A stretch of DNA of 64,000 nucleotides from the NCBI GenBank assembly GCA_030055595.1, contig JASFYH010000001.1, forward strand, positions 124,001-188,000, written 5' to 3'. Below, piece by piece: positions 39,519-49,480 of the stretch (position 1 is the stretch's first letter; every line of letters begins with the position of its first letter). Made by a program: the position numbers and the translations under genes. The DNA comes from Archaeoglobales archaeon. Lineage in GTDB: Archaea; Halobacteriota; Archaeoglobi; Archaeoglobales; Archaeoglobaceae. The notes under the pieces were generated by a model, which saw only the letters and a list, made by a program, of their open reading frames with translations, made no database searches and had not been told where the DNA came from.

Positions 39519-40460
39519 ATGGCAGAGCACGATCTCAACCACGCAATCGCTGAGCTTCGCAACTGGCCTGGCTTGGTCAGAAAAAAGTTCGCTGGGAGGC
39601 TTGCAGAACTTGTAGACGAGTTCTTTGGAGAAGATGCGGGATATTTCAATCTTGGTGACTGGGAGGTTGTATTCACCGTCGATGGAATCTGGCATAAGGT
39701 TCTTGAAGAGGATCTATACTGGGGTGGCTTCATCTCGATCCTCGTCAACGTGCACGACGTTTATGCAATGGGTGCTAAAGCGAAATATGCGGTCAATGTG
39801 ATCTCTGTCAAAGACACCGCTTCGCTGGACAGCATTAAGAGAGGCATGCTTGATGCAGCAAGAAAGTATGGGATCAAGATCTTGAAGGGTCACGTTCATC
39901 CAGACGCTCCTTTTAATTCTGTAGAAGTTGCGATGATCGGGTTTGCTAAAAAAGGGAGCCTTATAAAATCAAACTCCGCTAAGGAAGGCGATAGCATCAT
40001 AGTAGCGGTGGACACAGTTGGAGAGCCACATGGAAAGCTGATCTACAATTTTGATTCCACTAATAAAGATCCAGAAGCTCTGAGAAAACAGCTTGATTCG
40101 ATGGTTCATTTAGCTGAGAAAAAGCTCGTTAATGCTGGCAAAGATCTAAGCAACGCTGGGATAATTGGCACCATAGCCATGATGCTTGAAGTTAGCAAAA
40201 AAGGTGCTTTGATCGATCTCGAAAAGATTCCAAAGCCTGAAAACGTTGAAATGCTACAGTGGCTAAAAAGCTATCCCGCTTGTGGCTTCTGCGTTACCAC
40301 TTCGCAACCCGACGAAGTTGTGAAGATTTTTGATTCTCATGGTCTAACTGCGGAAGTGGTTGGAAAGGTTGATTCAACCCGAGTCGTGAAATTGGCTTAT
40401 AAAGAAGATCAGAGAACATTCTTCGACTTCAGAAAAGAGAGTGTTCTTGGATTAATTTAA
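39519..40460 (+). CDS. mmp2: Methanogenesis marker protein 2 (AIR-synthase-related)
   Basis: AIAELRNWPGLVRKKFAGRL...DGIWHKVLEEDLYWGGFISILVNVHDVYAMGAKA; next to mcr. Confidence 0.85.
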   Translation: MAEHDLNHAIAELRNWPGLVRKKFAGRLAELVDEFFGEDAGYFNLGDWEVVFTVDGIWHKVLEEDLYWGGFISILVNVHDVYAMGAKAKYAVNVISVKDTASLDSIKRGMLDAARKYGIKILKGHVHPDAPFNSVEVAMIGFAKKGSLIKSNSAKEGDSIIVAVDTVGEPHGKLIYNFDSTNKDPEALRKQLDSMVHLAEKKLVNAGKDLSNAGIIGTIAMMLEVSKKGALIDLEKIPKPENVEMLQWLKSYPACGFCVTTSQPDEVVKIFDSHGLTAEVVGKVDSTRVVKLAYKEDQRTFFDFRKESVLGLI

Positions 40461-41816
40461 TCACTTCTTTTTGTATTCACCGCACTTTTCTAAAAATTCT
40501 TCGGCTCTTTCAGCTGAAAAAAGCGTATGCATGTAGCTTGCTAAGCAGTTGTGCAGAATTATTCCGTCGTGAATTCCGTCTATTCCGTAGCCCCTTTCAA
40601 GCTCATAAGCGTATTTCGTGTCTTTTTCCAAATCTAAAAAGGAATAGTGAAACTCGTGACCCAGTATTTGTTCTCCCTTTTTCGATATGACATTGTCTTC
40701 TACAACCTTAGCCCTTGTATATCCGAGAAATCTCCTTGATAGATCTAAAATCGCTTCCGCGGGGATCACTCCAACGCCTTCAAATTTTTCACCGCTTACA
40801 ACGATCTTTTTGCAGAGAAACATTAAGCCACCACATTCAGCATAACTTGGGCAATCGTCTTCAATTTTATTTTTCAAAGAAATCATAGCTTTCCTGTTGA
40901 ACTCCCTTGCAAAGACCTCAGGATAACCTCCGCCAATTATGATTCCGTCCGTTTCGTCTGGCAAATTACCCTCAAGAGGGCTGAAAAATATCAAGTTCGC
41001 TCCTAAGGCTTTAAGGGTGTCAAGATTTTGTGCGTAATAGAAATTGAAGGATTTATCGAGAGCAATGGCAATATTAACGTCCAAATCATTTTTTTCGAAC
41101 CGCTCTTGAATTTCTGGAAGTTCCTCTGCACTCTCCGCAATTCTAAGAAGTTCATCAAGATCTAATCTCTCTTCCACGATCTCCGCCCATTTCTTGACTT
41201 TCTCTTCAACCTCTTTTTCGATCTCTTCCACTGTTATTAGCCCCAAATGTCTCATTCCGATCTCAAGTTCTTTCTTCCTTGGAATTGCTCCCAAAACTCT
41301 TATATTTGTCAGTTCTTCTACCGCCTTCTTAGCCTTCAGCTCATGCCTCTCGCTACGAGAAGAGTTCAGAATTACACCCTGAATGTTTGCATCGAATAAA
41401 GACACGAAACCCTTAACGATCGCCGCTGTCCCCATATTAAGACCACGAATGTCGATGGTGAGCAGTATTGGTGCCTTTAAGATCTTTGCAATGGAAAAAG
41501 TGCTCCCCTTCAAGCTCAGCGGATCTGAGGAATCGTATAAGCTTCTGACTCCTTCAATAATCGCAAGATCCGCCCCCTCGCAGTATTTCTCGAAGTCTCT
41601 GAGAACCTCGTCCTCGCTCATTAGCCAAGAATCGAGGTTTACCGCTCTTCTACCAGAAGCGAGGCTCAGATACTTTGGATCTATGAAGTCTGGACCGACT
41701 TTGAAAGTCTGGACTTTGTAGCCTCTCAGTGTTAGAGCTCTTGCTATTCCGCACGTGAGCATTGTTTTTCCGCTACTGCTGTTCGATGCAGAGATCAAAA
41801 CTCTGGGGATCCGCAT
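40461..41816 (-). CDS. cfbB: Ni-sirohydrochlorin a,c-diamide synthase (CobB/CbiA-like)
   Basis: PRVLISASNSSSGKTMLTCGIARAL; GPDFIDPKYL; glutaminase CPSYAECGGLMFL; in a cfb cluster. Confidence 0.9.
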   Translation of the reverse strand: MRIPRVLISASNSSSGKTMLTCGIARALTLRGYKVQTFKVGPDFIDPKYLSLASGRRAVNLDSWLMSEDEVLRDFEKYCEGADLAIIEGVRSLYDSSDPLSLKGSTFSIAKILKAPILLTIDIRGLNMGTAAIVKGFVSLFDANIQGVILNSSRSERHELKAKKAVEELTNIRVLGAIPRKKELEIGMRHLGLITVEEIEKEVEEKVKKWAEIVEERLDLDELLRIAESAEELPEIQERFEKNDLDVNIAIALDKSFNFYYAQNLDTLKALGANLIFFSPLEGNLPDETDGIIIGGGYPEVFAREFNRKAMISLKNKIEDDCPSYAECGGLMFLCKKIVVSGEKFEGVGVIPAEAILDLSRRFLGYTRAKVVEDNVISKKGEQILGHEFHYSFLDLEKDTKYAYELERGYGIDGIHDGIILHNCLASYMHTLFSAERAEEFLEKCGEYKKK

Positions 41817-42889
41817 AAAGATCTTATTGCATTGCCCAAATGGGATCTAACGATCTCTTTTTTGCCAAGAACATTCACATGAGCCCCCTCCTCGTTAACC
41901 GCTCTCTGATAGCCCAGTTCTCTAAGCCTCGTCATAGTCCTCTCGCCCGAAGAAACTCCGACCGAGTATTCAAATGCATTTGGTTTTAAAGCCTGAGGGA
42001 TCCCAAGGATGATCGCAGAAGAATAATCAAAGCTTTTTGCTAACTCAAGTGCTTTATCCGCTGAGTATGCATACTCATCCAGAGAACCGCTAAAATGGTC
42101 AACTTCCACTCCATTCTCGCTTAGTTGTTTGAGAATATTCCTTGCATCTTCTCTAACCTTCGGCAACCCTCTGCTATCTTCGAGGTTTGCAATAACACTG
42201 AAGTCCCCTCCAAGCTTTTTATTAGCGTTGTTGATCGCAAGGATTATGTCCGCATAAAGGTAAGCGGTTTCCTTCTTTGCGTTAAGAATGACAAGCAAAC
42301 CGTCCTGCAATTTTTCAATGAGCTCTTTGGCAACCTCTCTGACATCATCCCCCGGGGTAGGGGCAATGTAGCCCGGGATGGCAACCCCACGCTCTCGCTC
42401 GACTTTGCTTGCCATTTTAAGAATTCTGGTCTGCCTTTCGAGTTCCTCTTTGTCTATTATGCCAAGCTTAAATGCGGACTCAACAACCCTCATCGCTCCT
42501 TCAGTGTTATCCCCGCATCCAGAAACGTTTGCACAAACAACCTTCGTGGGAATTTTAGCTTCTGAAACCTCAGCTTCGAGATCTTCGCCGATGATCGTAG
42601 TGCAACAGGTTCCGACGACGCCAATGATCTCTGGTTTAAAGTCGCTGTAAACCGCATCAAGCACTTCTAAAAGTTTCTGCTTTCCCCCAAGCACGACGTC
42701 AAAGTCGCTCATGGACGTTGTAAAGATCTTTACTCCATCTCTTTCAAGCAATCTCAAAGCCCTGAAATTGCATCCTGGAGGTCCATGCAAGACGATGTGC
42801 CTGCAATTAAGGTCTCTGAGCGTGTAGAGAGCTGCAGCTATTGGATTTGGTCTCGGATGGACTGCATATGGTAGACTTTTAAGCTTCAT
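41795..42889 (-). CDS. cfbD: Ni-sirohydrochlorin a,c-diamide reductive cyclase, NifD-like component
   Basis: HIVLHGPPGCNFRALRLLERDG; VGTCCTTIIGEDLEAEV; adjacent to cfbB/cfbE. Confidence 0.9.
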   Translation of the reverse strand: MKLKSLPYAVHPRPNPIAAALYTLRDLNCRHIVLHGPPGCNFRALRLLERDGVKIFTTSMSDFDVVLGGKQKLLEVLDAVYSDFKPEIIGVVGTCCTTIIGEDLEAEVSEAKIPTKVVCANVSGCGDNTEGAMRVVESAFKLGIIDKEELERQTRILKMASKVERERGVAIPGYIAPTPGDDVREVAKELIEKLQDGLLVILNAKKETAYLYADIILAINNANKKLGGDFSVIANLEDSRGLPKVREDARNILKQLSENGVEVDHFSGSLDEYAYSADKALELAKSFDYSSAIILGIPQALKPNAFEYSVGVSSGERTMTRLRELGYQRAVNEEGAHVNVLGKKEIVRSHLGNAIRSLCGSPEF

Positions 42890-44258
42890 TGCTGAAAAAT
42901 AAGATTATGGGATTATTAAACCTTGCTGAAAGCTTTTCTACCTCATTTTTACTTAATTTTTCAACGAATTCCCCTTTGACTCCGAGTTCCATGAGTTTTC
43001 TGCCCAAGGCTCCAGAAAGCAAGATCATGTCAATATCCCTCTTCTTCAGCTCTTTTGCAAGTCTTTGAGTATCTATTATCTCGCATGTTGCTCTTTCTGA
43101 CCCAGAGAGCACAACTATTAGTTCTTCTGCTTTTTTGCCCTTAATGGACAAAGCTTCATCGATTGCACTGAGTATGGCGGGCAAATTGATGCCCCTGTTC
43201 GAACAGTCAACCAGAATCCCCTTCGCTGTTTTTTCTGAAATCGCTCTGCCTTTGACACCTTGAAAGCCCTCAATAGATCTGCATGCGTCCTCAATTTCGA
43301 GATCTAAAGAAGCAACCGCAGTTAAGGCTCCAAGGGCATTAAGAATTTGAAATCTTCCAAAAAGGCTTTCTTTGAGCTTGAATTCAAACGGAGCATTTAT
43401 TTTTTTACCTGAGATTGTATAAAGGTCTTCGATAACACCTTCAACATGATCTTCGATCTTTTTGACCCTAACTTCATGCCCTCTTTCTATTCCGTAAACG
43501 TTTGAATTGCCAAAAAACACGTGTGCAAATTTTCTCGCAATGTTGTCTCCGTTTAGCACAAGAATTCCATTTTTCATATTCATCGCCATTTGTAGCTTGC
43601 TGTTAAAAGCATTCTTAAAGAAAGACGCTCTGTAGTTCTCATAGATACCTGTCACGACTCCCAAATCACTTACCCCAGTTCCGCCAAGAGAGATCTCAAA
43701 AATTGCATATTCAAAATCAATTCCTTCTGCCAATCTGAAAGCCTTCAAAGCATTTGCGGGGGTTATGCTGAGCCCTTCAGCGAGCAAAATGTCGCCTGAA
43801 TCCATGGAAACTCTCGTGCTCAGGCTATCGTGGATCAGCACTTTGTAGCCAGAGTCGTTGAGGATCTTCGAGATCATGTTCGCGGTCGTTGTTTTACCAT
43901 TCGTCCCAGTGATCTCAATGATCTTCTTCGAACCCTTCATTTCAGAAAGAATAATTCCGACAGCCCTTGCATGACTTATGATCGGGACTCCAAGCTCCAA
44001 TGCAGAGATAAAGAGCTTCATTGCTGGATCTGCATGCTGAACAATTATAACATCGTAATCTTCGATCTTGATTTCCTTCTCGTCTAAAAAAATCTTAAAT
44101 CCATGATTATTGAGCTCTTCAACATCCTTAGCCTTTAAAGTTTTGTGATTGTCAAAAGCGTGAACTTCGCAGCTCCGTTTAGCTAACTCCTCACAGAGCA
44201 CTTTTCCTCCATGTGTCATGTCAACTACAAGAGCCTTGCAGTTTGCCAGTGGACGCAT
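42879..44258 (-). CDS. cfbE: Coenzyme F430 synthetase (Mur-ligase-like)
   Basis: EITGTNGKTTTANMISKIL Mur-ligase P-loop; overlaps cfbD. Confidence 0.9.
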   Translation of the reverse strand: MRPLANCKALVVDMTHGGKVLCEELAKRSCEVHAFDNHKTLKAKDVEELNNHGFKIFLDEKEIKIEDYDVIIVQHADPAMKLFISALELGVPIISHARAVGIILSEMKGSKKIIEITGTNGKTTTANMISKILNDSGYKVLIHDSLSTRVSMDSGDILLAEGLSITPANALKAFRLAEGIDFEYAIFEISLGGTGVSDLGVVTGIYENYRASFFKNAFNSKLQMAMNMKNGILVLNGDNIARKFAHVFFGNSNVYGIERGHEVRVKKIEDHVEGVIEDLYTISGKKINAPFEFKLKESLFGRFQILNALGALTAVASLDLEIEDACRSIEGFQGVKGRAISEKTAKGILVDCSNRGINLPAILSAIDEALSIKGKKAEELIVVLSGSERATCEIIDTQRLAKELKKRDIDMILLSGALGRKLMELGVKGEFVEKLSKNEVEKLSARFNNPIILFFSNEA

Positions 44259-44307
44259 GCAGGTTCCTGAGACTTAGCAATAAAAAGACTTTTGATTTTG
44301 GTTTAAA

Positions 44308-45057
44308 TTATCCCTGAATTAGATTGAATATTCTTGCTCTTAGCTCAATAAATTCTTTGGAGAATCTGTTTCTTGGTCTTTCAAGTTCTACCTCTACGAG
44401 GTCAAGCAGTTTTGCGGGTCTTCTCGAGAGCACCGCAATTCTGTCCGCCAAATAAACCGCTTCCTCAATGTTGTGGGTCACATAGATAATGGTTTTCCTT
44501 GTCTCTTGCCATATTCTTACAAGCTCGCTCTGCATCACATTTCTCGTTTGTGCATCAAGAGCACTTAAAGGCTCATCCATTAGCAATATTTCAGGTTCGC
44601 ATACAAGAGCCCTTGCAATTGCAACCCTCTGCCTCATACCGCCAGAGAGCTCATGCGGATATGAGTTCTCAAAGCCTTCAAGCCCTACCAATTTTATGAA
44701 TTTCTTGGCTTTTTCTAAAGCCTCAACTTTTGGAATTTTTCTAATTTCAAGTCCGAAGAGGACGTTTCCGAGGACTGTTCTCCAAGGAAAGAGAGCATAA
44801 TCCTGAAAAACCATTGATCGATCCTGCCCCGGACCAGTTATGCTTTTGCCACGTAGCAGAATTTCTCCTTCATCCTGTTTTTCCAATCCAGCAATGATCC
44901 TAAGCAGAGTTGTTTTTCCGCAACCACTTGGACCAAGGATACTTATAAACTCCCCTTCTCTGACGTCAAAACTAACTCCATCAATTACCATAAGCTCTTT
45001 TTCTTGACTGTTAAACCACTTCCTTATGTTTTTGATCTGTAGCAAGATCTCACTCAA
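44308..45057 (-). CDS. ABC transporter ATP-binding protein (nitrate/sulfonate/taurine type)
   Basis: GPSGCGKTTLLRIIAGL, LSGGMRQRVAIARAL, FQDYALFPWRTV. Confidence 0.9.
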   Translation of the reverse strand: MSEILLQIKNIRKWFNSQEKELMVIDGVSFDVREGEFISILGPSGCGKTTLLRIIAGLEKQDEGEILLRGKSITGPGQDRSMVFQDYALFPWRTVLGNVLFGLEIRKIPKVEALEKAKKFIKLVGLEGFENSYPHELSGGMRQRVAIARALVCEPEILLMDEPLSALDAQTRNVMQSELVRIWQETRKTIIYVTHNIEEAVYLADRIAVLSRRPAKLLDLVEVELERPRNRFSKEFIELRARIFNLIQG

Positions 45058-45847
45058 CCACGAACCCCCTCCTCCAACTCAGCAACCGATCTTCCGCAAG
45101 TCTGTAAATTCTGTCGAGTATTAAGCCGATAATCCCTATGGCAAGCATATAGGAAATCACGACATCAGGGGAATGGTAAAGTCTTGCAAGCTGAATTTTG
45201 TAGCCCAAACCAAATTGCGAGACACCAAAGAGCTCTGCTGCAACCACGCACATCCATGCAACTCCAGAACCAACTCTAAGCCCATTGAAAAATGCTGGCA
45301 TCGAAGCGGGAATGATCACTTTTCTAAGCATCGTGCTGGTTTTCGTAGCTCCAAGCGTTAAAGCAGCTTCCACGTATTTTTTCTCCACCGAAGACACACC
45401 ATACATCGTGTTCAGCAAGATTGGAAATACCGCTCCTATGAAGATTATGAACGCTGCAGCTGTGTGTGTTAGCTTGAGAAGCAATATGGCTATCGGAATC
45501 CAAGCTATGGGTGGTATCGGGCGAATAAGCTCTACGATCGGATAAATTAGTTTCTCCACAGTCTTGGACCACCCCGCAATAAGCCCAATGGAAAATCCAA
45601 CAAGAATAGCGGAAGCAAATCCGAGAGCATAGTGATAAATGCTGTATGCCATGTCTGTAAGCATTTGAAATCCACTATCCGCAAATTTCGGGTCTCCAAG
45701 GGTTAATTGGATAAAAGTTACAATAACCTTAGAAGGTGGAGCCAAGACAAATGGGTTGCTAATAAAGATCCAGTAGTAAGCTTCCCAAAGCACCAAAAAA
45801 ATCCCAATTGAGAAAAAGAAAATAAAAAAGTCTTTGACCCTCATCAA
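45050..45847 (-). CDS. ABC transporter permease (SsuC/TauC type)
   Basis: EAALTLGATKTSTMLRKVIIPASMPAFFNGLRVGSGVAWMCVVAAELFG. Confidence 0.9.
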   Translation of the reverse strand: MMRVKDFFIFFFSIGIFLVLWEAYYWIFISNPFVLAPPSKVIVTFIQLTLGDPKFADSGFQMLTDMAYSIYHYALGFASAILVGFSIGLIAGWSKTVEKLIYPIVELIRPIPPIAWIPIAILLLKLTHTAAAFIIFIGAVFPILLNTMYGVSSVEKKYVEAALTLGATKTSTMLRKVIIPASMPAFFNGLRVGSGVAWMCVVAAELFGVSQFGLGYKIQLARLYHSPDVVISYMLAIGIIGLILDRIYRLAEDRLLSWRRGFVVE

Positions 45848-46881
45848 CTTAACCCTAATTCATTTTTCAGCTTTGGCACCAATTTCAAAGCCTCTTCGTA
45901 AAGGCTTGGATCCACAACATTTTCTGGAGTGACTCTGACTGGGTTTCCAGAAGCGTCCTTCGTAATCTTGAGTTCATATTGAGCTTCACAAAGCATATCA
46001 AGACCCTTTATCCAATCTTTATTCCTCGGATCGGTTTGCAGATTTGTGCTCCCTGGGAAAGTATCCGCAACACGTTCATTTACATTCAGCCACTTTATAA
46101 GTATTTTCTTTATTTCCTCCTTGTTCTTTGGATCCTTCGCATACTCACTTGCAACAATGTGCAGAGCCAAAAACTTTACTGCAACTTCTCTATGTTCTCT
46201 CATGAAGTCTCCACGCATTAACACAACACAGCATGGATGGTTCGGCACTATTTCTGGGGAGTTTGCAACGATCTTACCGTAGCCTTCGATTTCCGCTATA
46301 TAACCGCTTGGATCTGGAGCAAAGCCAAAATCGACTGCTTTAGCCTTTAGAGCTTCTCTTATTTCTTCAGGACCTCCAGATTTAACTTCCACTTTTGAGA
46401 TTTCGACTCCAAGCTCTTTAAGCCATTTCATGAGCATGGTATGTTGAATCGACCCAGGGGGGAATGTCATGACTTTCTTCCCCTCAAGTGATTTTGCACC
46501 ACTGTATTCCGTTCCCGGGATTGCGATTAGAGAAGAACCCTCAGTATTTGCTACCGCAACGATCTTGGCATCAAATCCCTTTGAGAGCAACGAAAGTGGT
46601 GGTGCAGCACCAACATAAGCTACTGAGTGCTCACCCGCAGCAAAAGCTTCCATTTGCGGAGGTCCTGAGGAGAACGGGCTTGTTTTAAGCTTCACTCCGA
46701 GAACTTTCTCGTCCCAGCCCTTTTCAATTATTACGAACAAAGCGGTGTGGTGCCAGCTCGGCTGATAACTCAATTTTATTTCCTGCAATTTTGGTTCTGT
46801 GGGCTTTTCTTGTGTGACACAGAGACCAAATGCAACGAGCAAACCTGTTGCGACGAATAGCAAATACGCTTTCGAGTTCAT
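45844..46881 (-). CDS. ABC transporter substrate-binding lipoprotein (SsuA/TauA/NrtA type)
   Basis: MNSKAYLLFVATGLLVAFGLC lipobox; IKLSYQPSWHHTALFVIIEKGW; start reassigned from 46917. Confidence 0.85.
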   Translation of the reverse strand: MNSKAYLLFVATGLLVAFGLCVTQEKPTEPKLQEIKLSYQPSWHHTALFVIIEKGWDEKVLGVKLKTSPFSSGPPQMEAFAAGEHSVAYVGAAPPLSLLSKGFDAKIVAVANTEGSSLIAIPGTEYSGAKSLEGKKVMTFPPGSIQHTMLMKWLKELGVEISKVEVKSGGPEEIREALKAKAVDFGFAPDPSGYIAEIEGYGKIVANSPEIVPNHPCCVVLMRGDFMREHREVAVKFLALHIVASEYAKDPKNKEEIKKILIKWLNVNERVADTFPGSTNLQTDPRNKDWIKGLDMLCEAQYELKITKDASGNPVRVTPENVVDPSLYEEALKLVPKLKNELGLS

Positions 46882-47081
46882 ACATCTCACCCCAGAGTTT
46901 TGAAAGGGAAAACTCATATAACTTTTTCCATTTTTGTCAGTTTGTTGTCCTTATAGGGAAAAATTTAGATTTTTGTATTCCTTTTTGTGATAATATTTAG
47001 TATTATAGGGATTAGAGAAAGATGAGCAAAATATGTTCCTAAAAAGGCAAAAATTTATTAGCTCGTTGCCTTATAGTATAC

Positions 47082-47603
47082 ATGGATACAAATAGTCTGA
47101 TCTCTTCTCTAATTATTAGTGAGAATTTTGGAGAAAAGCTTGAGGAGATCGTGAAGAAGAGACTTAAAATGAACATAAGGGAGTTTGCAAAAGAGGCGAA
47201 AATTCCACAAAGCACGATCTACAAGCTTCTTTCGGGCGAGAGAGAGCCAAATTTGGGCACACTCAGGAAAATCGCGGAAACGATAGCAAGATTCACAAAG
47301 AACTCAGAAGAGTTCATAGCGGTAATCGCTTCAAGATCCGCACTTAATCAGCTAACGAGCTATGAGATTGATGTGGAGGGTAAGGGAGTCAAGGTAAGAG
47401 AATATCCCGCGAACTCTTTTGACGAGGCAGTAGTTTCTGCAGTGAAGGCGGAAAGAGATGGAGCAAAGGCTATTGTTTGCGCTCCGATTCTGAGTCCAGT
47501 TCTTGAAAAGATCTTAAGTGTTCCAATTGTCACGATCATCCCAAAAAACGATCTACTGGACTCGATTAAAATTGCAGCTAAGAAAGGTCTCTCAAAGCCT
47601 TAA
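47082..47603 (+). CDS. XRE-type HTH regulator with conserved C-terminal domain
   Basis: MNIREFAKEAKIPQSTIYKLLSGEREPNLGTLRKIAETIA; divergent from the ABC transporter. Confidence 0.8.
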   Translation: MDTNSLISSLIISENFGEKLEEIVKKRLKMNIREFAKEAKIPQSTIYKLLSGEREPNLGTLRKIAETIARFTKNSEEFIAVIASRSALNQLTSYEIDVEGKGVKVREYPANSFDEAVVSAVKAERDGAKAIVCAPILSPVLEKILSVPIVTIIPKNDLLDSIKIAAKKGLSKP

Positions 47604-49363
47604 CCTACTCCACAACCCCCTCTGTCTGCCTTTTCAAGCATACCCGACTCTTCAGTGGTTGCAGTAACTTCTAAGGACTCTGCAAATCTAAGTTCTATTT
47701 CTACAAGCTTTTTGATGATCTCCTCTGGAGAGCCAATCCCCTGAAGCTTCCCGCTCAGCATTAGTGCAACTCGATCACATGTTAGCTTCGTGAAGTGCAT
47801 GTCGTGTGATATTATAAGTATTGTAGTCTTAAACTCCTCTCTCACTTTGTTGAGTGTATTTGCAACTTCTACCTTTGTAATCGGATCCATCGTTCCCGAA
47901 GGCTCATCCAGTATGAGGATTCTCGGTTCTCTGATCATAACCTGTGCTAAAGCGACTCTATGCCTCTGTCCTTCGCTCAGTTCGTCAGGGAACTTCATGA
48001 GTATAGACTCCGCCTCTTGTTCATCGAATCCGATGCTTGTTAGAATATCGACCGCCCTAATTCTTGCGAACTCTGACGGTAGATCAAGGCTTATGCAGTC
48101 TGTTAGGTTGTCAAGCACTGTTCTGTGCGGGTATAAGCTGTATTCTTGGTGTAGGATTCCAATGTAGGGCGTCGCTCTGCCTCTACCAGTAATTCCTGGT
48201 GTCCTCATGTCAACCCATTCGTCACCAATTCGGACAAATACTTCTCCAGCTGTGACATCCGCAATTCCCGCTATGATCCTCGACAGAGTTGTTTTTCCAG
48301 AACCACTTGGACCGAGTATTCCAAAGATCTCTCCTTCTTTAACTTCAAAGGAAACTCCATCAACCGCCTTAACAACACCTCTGCTAACAGAATAGTAGTA
48401 TTTCTTTACGTCTTTTAACCTTAAGATGTCTTCTTCAAGCTTGAATTCTGCTTTGATTTTTTCAGCACTAACCTGACTCAGGAATTTTTGGATTAAATCT
48501 TCTGGTCTTCCCTCAGCTACAATTTCACCATCTTCAAGCCATACAACTCTGTCAGCCAATTCTTTGATAACTTCTGGAATGTGAGAGGTTAAAACCATCG
48601 TCTTTTTTGCGTTCTTTATGTATCTTCTCAGCGTCTCTAAAATAAGCCTTGTATTATCAGGATCCAGAGTTCCAGTAGGCTCATCTGCCAGCAGTAGAAT
48701 TGGTTCTATTGCAATCTGCCTCGCTAAAATAACCCTCTGCTTTTCACCACCACTAAGATCTCTTGCGATCGTAAGAATTCGGTGTCCCAAGTTTACCGCT
48801 TTAAGCAACTCCATCGCCCTGTTTACAACATTATTTGAATAAGCAGCCTTCTCGAGGATCTCGAGTCTTCTTGTTGTTCCAAAAGCTATTCTTGTCTCGG
48901 TTTCAGAGCTTATAATTGCCTCCATTACGTTCTCCAATGCAGATTTCTCGCTAAAAAGTGCAAAGGTTCGCTGTAGCATTATTCCGACTTTTTTCCTGAT
49001 TGCAGAAGCGAGTTCTTTATCTTCAACTCTCCATATATCTATTTCTCTCTTTTTCAGTATTTCTCCGCATCTCGGACAACTTTGCCCATCTTTACTTGGC
49101 AAATCAACCCAGTAACAGTTCGGACAGATTGAGAGAATATATAGAACTCTGCCCTCACTCGGCTCATAGTCTTTGTATCCTCTTATAAGATGAATAAGCA
49201 CAGACTTACCGCTTCCGCTTACACCGATAATACCGAGTGTTTCCCCTTCTTTAATGCTCAGATTGATCTTTTTTAGAGCAAAATGATCGCCAAATTTTTT
49301 TGAGATGCCTTCTAATCGTATAATCTCGTCAGCCAATATCTCCACCTCCAGTGCCAGAAGCAA
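47600..49363 (-). CDS. atwA: MCR activation ATPase, component A2 (double ABC ATPase)
   Basis: Two ABC domains (GVSGSGKSVLIHLIRG; GPSGSGKTTLSRIIAG) with CPNCYW...CPRCGEIL insertion; neighbours mmp3 and mcr. Confidence 0.88.
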   Translation of the reverse strand: MLLALEVEILADEIIRLEGISKKFGDHFALKKINLSIKEGETLGIIGVSGSGKSVLIHLIRGYKDYEPSEGRVLYILSICPNCYWVDLPSKDGQSCPRCGEILKKREIDIWRVEDKELASAIRKKVGIMLQRTFALFSEKSALENVMEAIISSETETRIAFGTTRRLEILEKAAYSNNVVNRAMELLKAVNLGHRILTIARDLSGGEKQRVILARQIAIEPILLLADEPTGTLDPDNTRLILETLRRYIKNAKKTMVLTSHIPEVIKELADRVVWLEDGEIVAEGRPEDLIQKFLSQVSAEKIKAEFKLEEDILRLKDVKKYYYSVSRGVVKAVDGVSFEVKEGEIFGILGPSGSGKTTLSRIIAGIADVTAGEVFVRIGDEWVDMRTPGITGRGRATPYIGILHQEYSLYPHRTVLDNLTDCISLDLPSEFARIRAVDILTSIGFDEQEAESILMKFPDELSEGQRHRVALAQVMIREPRILILDEPSGTMDPITKVEVANTLNKVREEFKTTILIISHDMHFTKLTCDRVALMLSGKLQGIGSPEEIIKKLVEIELRFAESLEVTATTEESGMLEKADRGGCGVG

Positions 49364-49480
49364 TTCTCTCGGAAGTATTTATCCTTTGCTAAATTTTCCC
49401 CTACTCATCAATCATCGAATTTGAAAGAGTTTGGAAAACAATCGAATAGATTAAATACTAAGTTGCCAAATTCGAAATAC

